Source of the DNA: Deltaproteobacteria bacterium
Lineage (GTDB): Bacteria; Myxococcota_A; Polyangia; Nannocystales; Nannocystaceae
DNA length: 64,000 nucleotides
Direction of reading: 5' to 3'
Assembly: GCA_016709225.1 (NCBI GenBank)
Contig: JADJEE010000001.1
Coordinates: forward strand, 310,001-374,000
The notes below the pieces were generated by a model. It was not told the origin of the DNA. It searched no databases and saw nothing but the letters and a program-made list of their open reading frames with translations. The translations under genes were made by a program, and so were the position numbers. Of the stretch, positions 14,124-28,361 are shown one piece after another. Position 1 is the stretch's first letter. Every line of letters begins with the position of its first letter.

Positions 14124-16565
14124 TCACGGGGACGGGCGAAGGCCGCGGTGCAGGCGACGGGAGCGGACGCGCAGCACGTGCTGCGTGTCGGGCCCCCACA
14201 GATCGAAGGTGTAGCGGATGGTGTCGCCGCCGCGGATCGGTAGCAGCACGCGGGGGCCGAAGTTGGCAGGCACCTCGGGCGCGGGCTCGGCGTGGTCGAC
14301 GAAGGCCTCGGTGGCGATCGTGCTCTCGGCACCACCGAGGCCGTGCTCATCGCCGGGGACGACGAGCGAGCTGGCGCCCGACCACAGCTTCTGCACGCTC
14401 GAGTGCTCGAGCTGCGCGCGCGCGGCCGACTCGCTCTTGGTGGCCTCGAGCTCGGCCGCGAGCTCCTCGGCCTCGAAGTCGTAGACCTGCGACTCGTCCT
14501 GCTCGAGCTTGTCGAGCGAGCGGTTCTCCTGGATCGCGCGCTCGAGCTCGTGCTCCGCGGCCGCGTAGTCGCCGGCGGCGCGCAGCTGCTTCGCCCGCGC
14601 CTTGCGCTTGAAGTTCTGCGTCCGCAGCCCACCCGCGCGCGCGCGGGCCTGGTCCTTCACGCGGCGCAGGACCCCGGCCTTGCCCGCCAGGCTGATCGAC
14701 ACGTCCGAGGACGTGGTCGTGGCCTCCGGCTCCATGGGGGAGGCCGGCGCGGGCGCGTTCAGGATCATGAGGTTGGACTCGAGCTTCTCCGCGTTCTCGC
14801 CGCCCAGGCCTTGGCCGCGCAGATCGTCGATGGCCGCCTGCGCGCCGTCGAAGTCGTTGCGGTTGTAGGCCTCTTCGGCCTTGCGCAGCAGCTGGTCTTC
14901 CTTGGCCTGGCGCATGGCCTTGCTGTCCTCGAGACTCGGGTCCTCGAAGTCGTAGAGCGCGGTGCCCGAGGCATCGCCCGCCGGTGCCGCCCCAGTGGGC
15001 TTGCCGGCCTTGCGACTGGCCCGGCGCAGGTCGGTGCGTCGCCACGTGTGGCGCAGGATCCGTGCGACGCCGTCGTCATCCTCGTCGAGCGTCGCCCGCA
15101 CGTCGCGGGGCAGCGTGAGCTCGGCGTCGATGGTACGGATCGGCGCCGACACCCGCGGCAGCTGCAGCTCGCGACGATCACGTCGGCGCCACGGCGCGCC
15201 GTCGAGCAGGACGCTGATCACGACCGGCGTCGCGGTCAGGCCCGCGAGGGTCTCGAGCGAGCGCTTCATCGGGATCAGCACGGCGTCGCCGTCGCGCGCG
15301 GCGCGGACATCGACGCCGCCGATCTCGACCGCCAGCAGTCGCGCACGCTCGGGTAACCGCACGCGCAGGTACGACGCGCGCTCGTTGACGACCTCGTAGC
15401 GCGCGTTGAGCAGCACCTGCCCGTGCACCGCGGCGGCGAGCTCGAAGCTGGCGCGCTCGATGACCACCGCGGGCGCCTCCACCGGCACGAAGCGCAGCAG
15501 CTGCAGCGACTGTGCACCGTGGGGCGGGCCGTGGCGGACCCACGCGGCCTGCGGTTGCCCCTCGACCAGGTCGCGTCCCCAGCTGGGCAGACGCGTCGCG
15601 ACGGTGGGCTGCCACGACTCGAGCGTCGGAACCACGTCGACGTCGCCGTCGCGCGCGAGCTCGAAGCTGACGTCGTCGCGCGAGGTGCCCTCGAGCGTGA
15701 ACGACGGCGGCACCAGCTTGGCGTCGCCCGCCGGGGTCGGTGCCGACCACGACAGCTCGAGCGCGACCTCGGTGGTCACCGGGCTCTGCAGCTCGACCTC
15801 GAAGTGATCGCCCTCGTGCGCGACCTTGCGGACCTCGGGACCTTCGACCCGCACGTCGGCGCCGACGCCGGTGGCGGTGAAGGCCACCCGCGTCAGCTCG
15901 CCGCGGCGCAGCGCCCAGCGCAGTCGCGCGCGCCCACGCAGCTCGGCGTCGCCGATCGAGAGGCCGATGCCGATGCGGCCGATCGCGAGCGGGCCCGCGC
16001 CGTCGTCGGTGCGCGGCGGTGGACGTGGGCCGAGCCGCAGGCCTGCGGCGCCGCCCCAGGTGCGCCCGTCGTGGCGCAGCATCGCCGGCTCGTCGACCGC
16101 GTCGAGCCGCAGCCCCAGCGCGTCGTCGATCACCGCCTCGCCGATCGCCGCCGGCAGCAACGCGAACGTCTGCTCGCGCTGTCGGGGATCGCCGGTCAGG
16201 CGCGCGCGCAGCTGCAGCTCGCGATCGCCGTCGACCCACGCGATCACGTGGGTCGGTTCCCCGCCGGCGGCGGCCGCGGGGCGACCGTCGAGCGTGACCG
16301 ACTCGACCACCAGCGGGCCACCGACCAGCGCACCTGCGAACCATCCCGGCTCGTCGGCGTGCAGCGTCCAGCGCACGCGGAGCTCGAGGCCGCGGTCGTC
16401 GGCGACGACGGTGATCGTGCGGCGCCGCGCGTGGGCGGCGGTGCCGCGCGGCTGTGGGCCACGGGCGGCGTCGCGCAGCGCGAGCGCGGCGGCGCCGTCG
16501 AGCTCGACGGTCTGGTCGGGCGCGGGCGCGCGCAGCAGCAGCATGAGGGCGAGGGGCAGCAGCAT
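14124..16565 (-). CDS. Large secreted beta-rich protein with helical insert, pair member 1
   Basis: The protein has about 813 residues. The N-terminus MLLPLALMLLLRAPAPDQ is a short signal peptide. Residues ~45-530 are beta-rich, with repeated Asp-Gly turns. A charged helical section at about 560-720 includes KAMRQAKEDQLLRKAEEAYNR and KRKARAKQLRAAGDYAAAEH, which resembles TPR helices. The terminal block VLLPIRGGDTIRYTFDLWGP parallels the end of the next gene. A TATGCT hexamer 33 nt upstream may be the -10. A GTG one codon upstream is an alternative start. No family recognised. It is first in a two-gene unit with 12215-14098, and the shared C-terminal motif suggests the products work together or are processed alike. 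Confidence 0.7.
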   Translation of the reverse strand: MLLPLALMLLLRAPAPDQTVELDGAAALALRDAARGPQPRGTAAHARRRTITVVADDRGLELRVRWTLHADEPGWFAGALVGGPLVVESVTLDGRPAAAAGGEPTHVIAWVDGDRELQLRARLTGDPRQREQTFALLPAAIGEAVIDDALGLRLDAVDEPAMLRHDGRTWGGAAGLRLGPRPPPRTDDGAGPLAIGRIGIGLSIGDAELRGRARLRWALRRGELTRVAFTATGVGADVRVEGPEVRKVAHEGDHFEVELQSPVTTEVALELSWSAPTPAGDAKLVPPSFTLEGTSRDDVSFELARDGDVDVVPTLESWQPTVATRLPSWGRDLVEGQPQAAWVRHGPPHGAQSLQLLRFVPVEAPAVVIERASFELAAAVHGQVLLNARYEVVNERASYLRVRLPERARLLAVEIGGVDVRAARDGDAVLIPMKRSLETLAGLTATPVVISVLLDGAPWRRRDRRELQLPRVSAPIRTIDAELTLPRDVRATLDEDDDGVARILRHTWRRTDLRRASRKAGKPTGAAPAGDASGTALYDFEDPSLEDSKAMRQAKEDQLLRKAEEAYNRNDFDGAQAAIDDLRGQGLGGENAEKLESNLMILNAPAPASPMEPEATTTSSDVSISLAGKAGVLRRVKDQARARAGGLRTQNFKRKARAKQLRAAGDYAAAEHELERAIQENRSLDKLEQDESQVYDFEAEELAAELEATKSESAARAQLEHSSVQKLWSGASSLVVPGDEHGLGGAESTIATEAFVDHAEPAPEVPANFGPRVLLPIRGGDTIRYTFDLWGPDTQHVLRVRSRRLHRGLRPSP

Positions 16566-16843
16566 CACGTCGACGGGGACGGCTCCCGTGGGGCGCCGAG
16601 CATAGCGGGTCGGGCCGGCGAACGATCCTGGCGCACGCCGGCTTTCACCGCAGCATTGTCCCAGACGCCGTTCATCCGTGGCGCGGTCCCACGATCGCGA
16701 CGGCCCCACGTTCCTGCACGCGACACCGCGGGACGCGGACCGACCCGGCATGCTCCAGCGACGGCCGGCTCCGATCGCACGCGCGATCCGAGTGGCTTCG
16801 TGGCTTGCCGATGCCGCCCGGGTCGCTGTATGCAAACGGGCCG

Positions 16844-19800
16844 ATGCCGCGCAATTCCGTCGCCCGACTCCCCGCCTACCTCGTGGTCGCTGCGCTTGCG
16901 GCCGCCTGCGGGCGCAAGACCGCGACGACGACCCCCGATGTCGCGACACCGACGGCCGCGACGGTCGACGTCGCGGCGCGCGAGCGCATCCTCGCGGACT
17001 CCGATCTGCCGGCCCTGCTACCCACGCCGCGCAGCGACGACCCGATGGCCATCACCATCGATCGCCTCGACAACGGCATGTCGGTCTACATCAGTACCGA
17101 TCGCCAGTCGCCGCGCTTCGCCGCCTGGGTGGTGGTGCGCGCCGGCAGCCGCCACGATCCACCGGACTCGACCGGGCTCGCGCACTACCTCGAGCACATG
17201 TTGTTCAAGGGCAGCGACGAGTTCGGCACCATCGACTTCGAGCACGAGGCGCCCCACGTCGCCCGCGTGCGCGAGCTCTACGCGAAGCTGCGCGAGACCA
17301 GCGAGCCGGCCGCCCGCACCGCCATCATGCGCGAGATCGACGCGCAGACCCAGGCCCAGGCCGCGTTCGCGGTGCCCAACGAGTTCGATCGCATGTACGC
17401 GAGCATGGGCATCGAGGACGTCAACGCGTTCACCAGCGACGACATCACGGCGTACATCTCGATGGTGCCGAGCAACCGGCTCGAGGGGTGGAGCCTGGTC
17501 GAGGCCGAGCGGCTGGCCGATCCGGTGTTCCGCCTTTTCTATCCCGAGCTCGAGGCGGTGTACGAGGAGAAGAACCTCTCGCTCGACGACCCCGACGATC
17601 AGGTGTGGGAGGCGCTCAACGCCGCGCTCATGCCCAAGCATCCCTACGGTGCGCAGACCACCATCGGCACCGTCGAGCACCTGAAGACCCCGGCCTACCA
17701 AGACATGGCCGATTTCTTCGCGCGCTGGTACGTGCCCAACAACATGGCCATCGTGCTCGCGGGGGACATCGACCGCGAGACCGCGCTGCCGCAGCTGCAG
17801 CGCGCGTTCGGGCGGCTGGAGCCCGCCGCGCTCGCGAGCCCGCACGCGGGTACGCTGTCGCCACCGACCACCCGCGTCGCCCGTGAGGTCGTCGCCGAGG
17901 GCGAAGAGGCGGTCGCGATCGCGTGGCTCACCGTGCCCGCCGGGCACCCCGACGAGGCTGCGCTCGAGGTCATGGATCGCGTGCTCGACGACGACACCGT
18001 CGGGCTCATCAACACCGAGCTCGTGCTCACGCAGAAGCTGCCCGATGCCGACAGCTTCCGCGTGCGCAACCGCGAAGCCGGCTACGTGGGGGTCCGCGGG
18101 GTCGCGCGGGCGGGACAGTCGCTCGCCGAGGTGGAGCAGCTGCTGGACGGCGCGATCCAGAAGCTGCGCCGCGGTGAGATCACCGATGCCGACGTCACCG
18201 CCGCCAAGCTGCACCAGCAGGTCGAGCGCAAGCTCGCGGCCGAGTCGAGCGTCGTGCGGGTCGCACAGATGGCCGAGTCGTTCGCGCAGCACCTGCAGTG
18301 GCACGACGTGCTCGCCCACGAGGCCGCGCTCGATGCGGTCACCCGCGAGGACGTCGTGCGGGTCGCGAAGGCCTACCTCGGCGAGGGTCGCGTGGTCGTG
18401 ACGCGCCGCCACGGCACGCCGACGCTGCCGAAGATCGACAAGCCCCAGATCACGCCGGTCGCGATCGACTCCGGGCGCAGCAGCGCGTTCGCCAAGCGGA
18501 TCGCGGCGCTGCCGAGCAAGCCGCTCGAGCCGGTGTGGGCGGTCGAGGGCACCGACTACGTCCACCGCAGCCTGCCGGCGGGCGACCTCATCGCCGCCCG
18601 CAACCCCCGCAACGACCTGTTCACCCTCGTCTACGCGTTCGAACGCGGCGAGCGCAAGGCGCCGCTGCTGTGCCACGCGCTGGCGCTCCTCGATCGCAGC
18701 GGCGCCGGGGCCGACGAGGCCGAGGTCTTGCAGAAGCGCATCTACGCCCTCGGCGCGTCGGTCTCGACCCGCTGCACCGCGGAGGTCAGCGAGGTCGAGA
18801 TCTCGGGGCCCGACGCCGCGCTCGAGCCGGTGCTCGCGTTGGTCGACGGGTGGTTGGCGGCGCCCCGCTTCGGCAAGGAAGTGCAGGCCGACCTGCTGGC
18901 CAACACGCTGTCGGAGCGGCAGGACGCGATGGCCGACGACCGCACGCTGGCGGCGGCGCTGGACGCCTTCGCCAAGTACGATCGCCGCAGCGCGTTCTTG
19001 CAGGAGCCGAGCAACCGCGCGCTCGCGCAGGCGCGCCCGAAGGCGTTGGCGTCGCTGCTGCGCACGCTGTTCGACCACCGCCACCGCACGCTGTACTTCG
19101 GCCCCCGCGACGCCGACGCGGTCGCGAAGATCGTCGCGCGCGGGCACGCGCACCGCGACGTCGGCGAGGTCCAGGCCCGCGTGTTCCGCCGCGTCGACGG
19201 GCCGCAGATCTTCTTCCTCCACAAGCAGGGCGCCAAGGCCAACGTGCGGCTGGTGCTGCCGCAGCCGCCGCTGCCCCGCGAGCGCCGACCCGCCGCCGAG
19301 CTGCTCTCGCAGTACCTCTCGGGCAACATGGGCGCGCTGGTGTTCCAGGAGATCCGCGAGTCGCGGGGCCTGGCCTACAGTGCGTGGTCGAACTACGACT
19401 TCGGCGCGCGCCCCCGCGATGCGTCGGGTCTGTTCGGCGCCGTCAGCACGCAGGCCGACAAGGTGCCGGTGGCGCTGACGACGTTCCTCGGGCTGCTGCG
19501 CAGCCCGGCCGTGCAGGCGCCGCGGCTGTCCGAGGCCCGCGACGGGCTCGATCAACAGTACCGCGCCACACGGCTCGACCCGCGCTGGATCACGCGCTGG
19601 GTCGCGTCGTGGGACGAGCTCGGTGAGGCGACCGATCCGCGGCCTTGGCTGTGGGAGCACATCAACGCTGCGACGGTGGCCGACGTCGAGGCGCTCACGT
19701 CGGCGACCGCCGACGCCCCGGTGATCATCTCGATCGTCGGTGACCGCACGAAGATCGACTTCGCCGAGCTGCGAAAGATCGCGCCCGTCACCGAGGTGCA

Positions 19801-19885
19801 GGCGTCGCAGCTGTTCTCCTACGGCGCGTTCCCGCCGGGGCACGAGCGCCCAGCCGGCGACGACGCGCCGGCGCAGGCGGAGTAG
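16844..19885 (+). CDS. Fused two-domain M16 metallopeptidase, lipoprotein
   Basis: This 1013-residue protein belongs to the M16 (pitrilysin/insulinase) family. The N-terminus MPRNSVARLPAYLVVAALAAAC is a lipoprotein signal, so it probably acts in the periplasm or at the outer membrane. The zinc site is HYLEH, with His-114, Glu-117 and His-118, and the distal Glu lies in ELEAVYEEKNL near residue 241. The second half (from about residue 560) has an M16 fold pattern, including SGNMGALVFQEIRESRGLAYSAWSNYDFGARP, but no HXXEH, so it is the usual inactive partner domain fused in one chain. The distance from HXXEH to the distal Glu is about 123 residues, longer than the usual ~75. TATGCA lies 9 nt before the ATG. 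Confidence 0.92.
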   Translation: MPRNSVARLPAYLVVAALAAACGRKTATTTPDVATPTAATVDVAARERILADSDLPALLPTPRSDDPMAITIDRLDNGMSVYISTDRQSPRFAAWVVVRAGSRHDPPDSTGLAHYLEHMLFKGSDEFGTIDFEHEAPHVARVRELYAKLRETSEPAARTAIMREIDAQTQAQAAFAVPNEFDRMYASMGIEDVNAFTSDDITAYISMVPSNRLEGWSLVEAERLADPVFRLFYPELEAVYEEKNLSLDDPDDQVWEALNAALMPKHPYGAQTTIGTVEHLKTPAYQDMADFFARWYVPNNMAIVLAGDIDRETALPQLQRAFGRLEPAALASPHAGTLSPPTTRVAREVVAEGEEAVAIAWLTVPAGHPDEAALEVMDRVLDDDTVGLINTELVLTQKLPDADSFRVRNREAGYVGVRGVARAGQSLAEVEQLLDGAIQKLRRGEITDADVTAAKLHQQVERKLAAESSVVRVAQMAESFAQHLQWHDVLAHEAALDAVTREDVVRVAKAYLGEGRVVVTRRHGTPTLPKIDKPQITPVAIDSGRSSAFAKRIAALPSKPLEPVWAVEGTDYVHRSLPAGDLIAARNPRNDLFTLVYAFERGERKAPLLCHALALLDRSGAGADEAEVLQKRIYALGASVSTRCTAEVSEVEISGPDAALEPVLALVDGWLAAPRFGKEVQADLLANTLSERQDAMADDRTLAAALDAFAKYDRRSAFLQEPSNRALAQARPKALASLLRTLFDHRHRTLYFGPRDADAVAKIVARGHAHRDVGEVQARVFRRVDGPQIFFLHKQGAKANVRLVLPQPPLPRERRPAAELLSQYLSGNMGALVFQEIRESRGLAYSAWSNYDFGARPRDASGLFGAVSTQADKVPVALTTFLGLLRSPAVQAPRLSEARDGLDQQYRATRLDPRWITRWVASWDELGEATDPRPWLWEHINAATVADVEALTSATADAPVIISIVGDRTKIDFAELRKIAPVTEVQASQLFSYGAFPPGHERPAGDDAPAQAE

Positions 19886-19908
19886 TCGAGCGCTGGCGCG
19901 AACCGGCG

Positions 19909-20325
19909 TCAGTCCTCGAAGGTCGGGGTCGCGGTGCTGCAGTACCGCAGATAGGGATTGCCGTCGCCGCAGTCCACACGCTCGATGCACGCGACCCAGA
20001 ACCAGTCGAGGGTGCAGACCTGGCAGATCGGCGTGTGCCCGATCCAACCCGTGAGCCGGCACGCCATGGTCGGATCCTCTTCGCTCGCGAGCTCGTCGGG
20101 GAACGACGCGCTCGGTGGTTCGTCCGTGGGGCTGCCGTCGGGCTCGACGAAGTGGTCGTCGAGCACCACGACCTCGTAGTCCTCGACGCCGACCTGCTCG
20201 GCGAGCTGCGCCGCGAGTTCATCGAAGTCGCGGGCATCGTCGTCGACGGTGGAGCATGCGGTGGCCAGCACCGAGGGGAGCAACAGGGGGAGCAGCAGCG
20301 ACGCTGCGCGCATTGAAGTGGACAT
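19909..20325 (-). CDS. Small Cys-containing lipoprotein
   Basis: This is a 138-residue predicted lipoprotein beginning MSTSMRAASLLLPLLLPSVLATAC. The mature part begins acidic (STVDDDARDFDELAAQLAEQ) and ends in a Cys-rich section with CRLTGWIGHTPICQVCTLDWFWVACIERVDC and YCSTATPTFED. An internal ATG at 20313 is an alternative start. A G-rich stretch precedes the first ATG and could act as a weak ribosome-binding site. It converges on the M16 peptidase gene with 23 nt between stops. I do not recognise the family. The even number of Cys in the second half suggests disulfides in an extracytoplasmic protein. Confidence 0.68.
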   Translation of the reverse strand: MSTSMRAASLLLPLLLPSVLATACSTVDDDARDFDELAAQLAEQVGVEDYEVVVLDDHFVEPDGSPTDEPPSASFPDELASEEDPTMACRLTGWIGHTPICQVCTLDWFWVACIERVDCGDGNPYLRYCSTATPTFED

Positions 20326-20510
20326 CGCCCCCCAAGACTGCGGCCCGAGCGGTTCTGATCACGAGGAGCGCTCGTCGAAGGAGCCCCCTCGCGATCGGCG
20401 GGGAGGACCGCCCCTGGGCTGCGTCCGCGGCGAAATGCGCGGCCGCGCTGGCGCACGGGCACGTCTGCGGCCTACCATCGGAGGCTGGGGATAATCCCAA
20501 GACGGTACGC

Positions 20511-21497
20511 ATGCCCGGCGTCAGGCACATGCTCTCACTCGTCACGTTGCTCGGCCTGCCCGCGCTCGCGTGCGCCGGTGCCAACGGCGGCGAGGGCCTG
20601 CTCGGCAACAGCATCGGCGACGGTGGGGCCGGCTCCGCGAGCCACGGTGAGGCCAGCGGCGAGGGCAGCGGGTCCACCGGCGAAGGGGAGGGCGGCAGCG
20701 GCACGTCGATGGGCAGCGACGACACCGACGACACCGCCGGCGGCGAGATCTGCAACGGGCTCGACGACGACGGCGACGGCATCGTCGACGATGGCATCCC
20801 CGCGCTCGGCTGTGGCATGGGCGTGTGCATGGCCCAGGTGCCGGGCTGTGACGCCGGCGTGCCCGCGCAGTGCTTCCCGGGCTCGCCGACCGACGAGCTC
20901 TGCAACGGGCTCGACGACGACTGCGACGGCACCGTCGACGACGAACTCACGCGCAGCTGCGACTCGAGCTGCGGCGTGGGCCAGCAGGTGTGCCGCGGCG
21001 GCGCGTGGGGCCAGTGTGACGCGCCGCCACCGACCGCCGAGTCGTGCAACGTCGCCGACGACGACTGCAACGGTCAGGTCGACGACGGTGTGCCAGGCTG
21101 CCGGGTCGGCGTGCACCGTTGGTGGCACCCGACCACGGGCGAGCACTTCTACTCGCTCGACGTCAACGAGGGCCTGTGCTGCGGCTTCACGCTCGAGTAC
21201 GCCGACTACTACCGGCTGTACGCCGCCGCGCAGCCGCAGACGGTGGCGTGGTACCGCTGCTACGGCGACAACGGCCTGCACCACTACACCACCGACGCCA
21301 ACTGCGAGGGCCTGTCGGTCAACGAGGGCGTCATGGGCTACATCGGCCAGGTCGCGCTGCCCGGCTCGACGCCGTTGCTTCGTTCGTACAACCCCGCCAA
21401 CGGCGATCACTTCTTCACGACCAGCCAGGCCGAGCACGACAACACCGTCGATGCGCTCGGCTTCGTCGACGAGGGCACCGTCGGCTACGTCTGGTAG
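20511..21497 (+). CDS. MopE-type metal-binding-motif lipoprotein with DUF5648-like C-terminus
   Basis: This is a 328-residue predicted lipoprotein. MPGVRHMLSLVTLLGLPALAC gives the lipobox. A Gly/Ser/Thr/Asp linker runs to about residue 75. Three copies of the MopE-type putative metal-binding motif follow: CNGLDDDGDGIVDDG, CNGLDDDCDGTVDDE and CNVADDDCNGQVDDG. Such Asp-rich repeats are common in myxobacterial surface proteins. The C-terminal ~130 residues match the DUF5648 pattern (VHRWWHPTTGEHFYS, VAWYRCYGDNGLHHYTT, SYNPANGDHFFTT). GATAAT 15 nt before the start may be a -10. The ATG at 20529 is an alternative. A role as a calcium-binding surface protein is inference from the motif. Confidence 0.82.
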   Translation: MPGVRHMLSLVTLLGLPALACAGANGGEGLLGNSIGDGGAGSASHGEASGEGSGSTGEGEGGSGTSMGSDDTDDTAGGEICNGLDDDGDGIVDDGIPALGCGMGVCMAQVPGCDAGVPAQCFPGSPTDELCNGLDDDCDGTVDDELTRSCDSSCGVGQQVCRGGAWGQCDAPPPTAESCNVADDDCNGQVDDGVPGCRVGVHRWWHPTTGEHFYSLDVNEGLCCGFTLEYADYYRLYAAAQPQTVAWYRCYGDNGLHHYTTDANCEGLSVNEGVMGYIGQVALPGSTPLLRSYNPANGDHFFTTSQAEHDNTVDALGFVDEGTVGYVW

Positions 21498-21511
21498 CCT
21501 GCCGCGGACAG

Positions 21512-24355
<2,844 letters not shown>

Positions 24356-24375
24356 CGGAGCTTCAGCAGGACCGC

Positions 24376-24381
24376 ATCATA
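24376..24381 (-). promoter_or_regulatory. Candidate -10 (TATGAT) of the kinase gene
   Basis: The minus strand reads TATGAT 20 nt before the ATG, five of six bases matching TATAAT. No good -35 is seen. The predicted leader of about 13 nt carries only a weak GAAGCTCCG before the start. Confidence 0.5.
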
Positions 24382-24544
24382 CCAGGCCGCGCCGCCGGAT
24401 GGTCCCGAGAGCGGCCCGGGGCGACGTGGATCGCCTGGGATCGAGCGACTTCACGTGCGTCCGCGCGCGGATCTCCATCGTCGCGGCCCCGCGGCGCGCG
24501 GGCGCGGCGGGATCGCGGGAGTGCACGAGGTGGCCGATGGTACG

Positions 24545-25750
24545 ATGCGGCGCGGGTCGATGGTGGAGTCGTTGCAGCAGCTCGAGCGCGCGGGGGCGGA
24601 GTTCCAGAGCCCACCGCCGGCCCTGGTGGTGCTGCCGGATCCCGACGCCCGCGTGTCGCCGGACGCCGGCGTGCTCGGGGCCAGCCCGATCCTTCGGCTG
24701 GTGTGCGCGGCGCGACGCGTGGGTTTCGATCCGATCCTCTTTGCGCCCGGCACCACGCCGACCGGCCCCGGCGCCCGCGAGGTCGCGACCGGCGATGCGC
24801 TCGGGGGACCGGCGCTGGTGGTGTTCGAGACCACCTCGGTGCGCGCGGGCCTGCTCGAGCTGATGGTCGCGCATCCGCTCGAAGACGACGAGCGCTACAC
24901 GCTGTACGACGAGGCCGGGCGCCCGGCCGCGGCGTTCGTCGGTCGGCAGACGCAGGTGCCCGCCGAGCTGCCGATCAGCGAGGAGCTGCCGTACCCCGAG
25001 GGCATCGGGGCGCGCGACGTGGTGCGCGTGGTGTATCCCGAGGACCTCGCGCGTGCGGAGCTGCTGGTGCTCGAGGCCGAGGAGGTCTTCCCCGCCGCAC
25101 CGTCGGCGTGGCGACGTCGGCTGGGTGTGCCGACGCTGCGATGGATGGCGGCCCGTCGCGGGCCCGTCGCGCAGCTCGAGCTGCTCGCGCTGGTGTTGGT
25201 CGCGATGTCGCTGCCGCTGGCGCTGCTCGGGGGCGGGCCGTGGATCCCGCTCGGCGCCGCATGTCTGCTCGCGGGCGTGCACGTCAGCAAGCTGCTGAAG
25301 TCGGTGCGGGCGCTGCGACAGTACGTGGCGGCGGACGCGGGTGACGTGGTGGGGCAACGACTCGCGCGCGCGACCCGGCCGCTGGGACACGCCGCGTTCT
25401 GCGGCGGCCTGACCTACGCCGTGATCGCCCGCGCCGATCGAGCCGACGTCGCGGGCTTGGTGCTGCTCGCGGCGGGCGCTGGTGCCACCTTGATCGCGTT
25501 GGTGCAGGCGCGGTTCCTGCTCCGCGGCCACGAGGCCCCGGTGTTCGCGTTGCCCGACGCACACGCAGTCGCTGCGCGCCTCGGCGCGCGATTGCCCGCG
25601 GTGATGGAGGGTGCACCGATGTTCGAGCTGGCGATCCTGCTCGCGGCGTTGCCCGGCGTCCCGACCGCCCCGTGGTCGCTGTTGTTGATGGGCGCCGCCG
25701 CTCGCGTGTGGCGCTGGTTCGCCGGCCCGCTCGGGGCCGCAGGCGACTGA
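24545..25750 (+). CDS. Membrane protein with soluble N-terminal domain
   Basis: This protein of about 401 residues has a soluble N-terminal half of alternating strands and helices (ALVVLPDPDARVSPDAGVLGASPILRLVCAARRVGFDPILFAP). The half resembles the beginning of nucleotidyltransferase-like proteins but lacks a clear GXG/XR motif. The C-terminal half has four or five hydrophobic helices starting at LELLALVLVAMSLPLALL. The CDP-alcohol phosphatidyltransferase signature (DG-AR-G-D-D) is not seen, so a CDP-inositol-type fusion enzyme cannot be claimed. The ATG at 24545 was chosen; an ATG at 24560 is equally possible. It is divergent from the kinase, and lon follows 91 nt downstream with its own promoter-like sequence. 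Function unknown. Confidence 0.65.
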   Translation: MRRGSMVESLQQLERAGAEFQSPPPALVVLPDPDARVSPDAGVLGASPILRLVCAARRVGFDPILFAPGTTPTGPGAREVATGDALGGPALVVFETTSVRAGLLELMVAHPLEDDERYTLYDEAGRPAAAFVGRQTQVPAELPISEELPYPEGIGARDVVRVVYPEDLARAELLVLEAEEVFPAAPSAWRRRLGVPTLRWMAARRGPVAQLELLALVLVAMSLPLALLGGGPWIPLGAACLLAGVHVSKLLKSVRALRQYVAADAGDVVGQRLARATRPLGHAAFCGGLTYAVIARADRADVAGLVLLAAGAGATLIALVQARFLLRGHEAPVFALPDAHAVAARLGARLPAVMEGAPMFELAILLAALPGVPTAPWSLLLMGAAARVWRWFAGPLGAAGD

Positions 25751-25769
25751 TCCCGACCGATCGCGCGGT

Positions 25770-25798
25770 TTGACCCCCCCTGGCACGGATGCTAGGTT
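25770..25798 (+). promoter_or_regulatory. Predicted promoter of lon
   Basis: TTGACC (25770-25775) and TAGGTT (25793-25798) are separated by exactly 17 nt, a good fit to a housekeeping-sigma promoter with a GC-shifted -10. The start codon is 43 nt downstream, so this message should have a leader, unlike many neighbours. Confidence 0.55.
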
Positions 25799-25841
25799 TC
25801 GAGGCGCTCCGCGGCATTTGTCGCGGTGCAGAGCAAGTCAC

Positions 25842-28310
<2,469 letters not shown>

Positions 28311-28322
28311 CGAACGTCCGGG

Positions 28323-28339
28323 GGAACGCCCCGCGTTCC
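28323..28339. terminator. Short hairpin after lon
   Basis: GGAACG and CGTTCC pair across a 5-nt loop between the convergent lon gene and the minus-strand gene at 28362. It is small and lacks a T tract. Confidence 0.35.
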
Positions 28340-28361
28340 ACCGAGCCCGAGCCGCCGGCGC

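Noticed and set aside
17018..20062. A 1014-codon open frame on the minus strand opposite the M16 peptidase gene
   Set aside because: It mirrors the real gene, is rich in Arg/His/Gly with no domain pattern, and arises from GC-rich codon bias.
24545..25750. CDP-alcohol phosphatidyltransferase call for the membrane protein beside the kinase
   Set aside because: The topology is suggestive, but the DG-AR-G-D-D signature is missing.
25780..25792. CTGGCACG upstream of lon as a sigma-54 promoter
   Set aside because: The -24 half fits, but the -12 position reads CTAG where TTGC is expected. The TTGACC-17-TAGGTT arrangement is a better fit.
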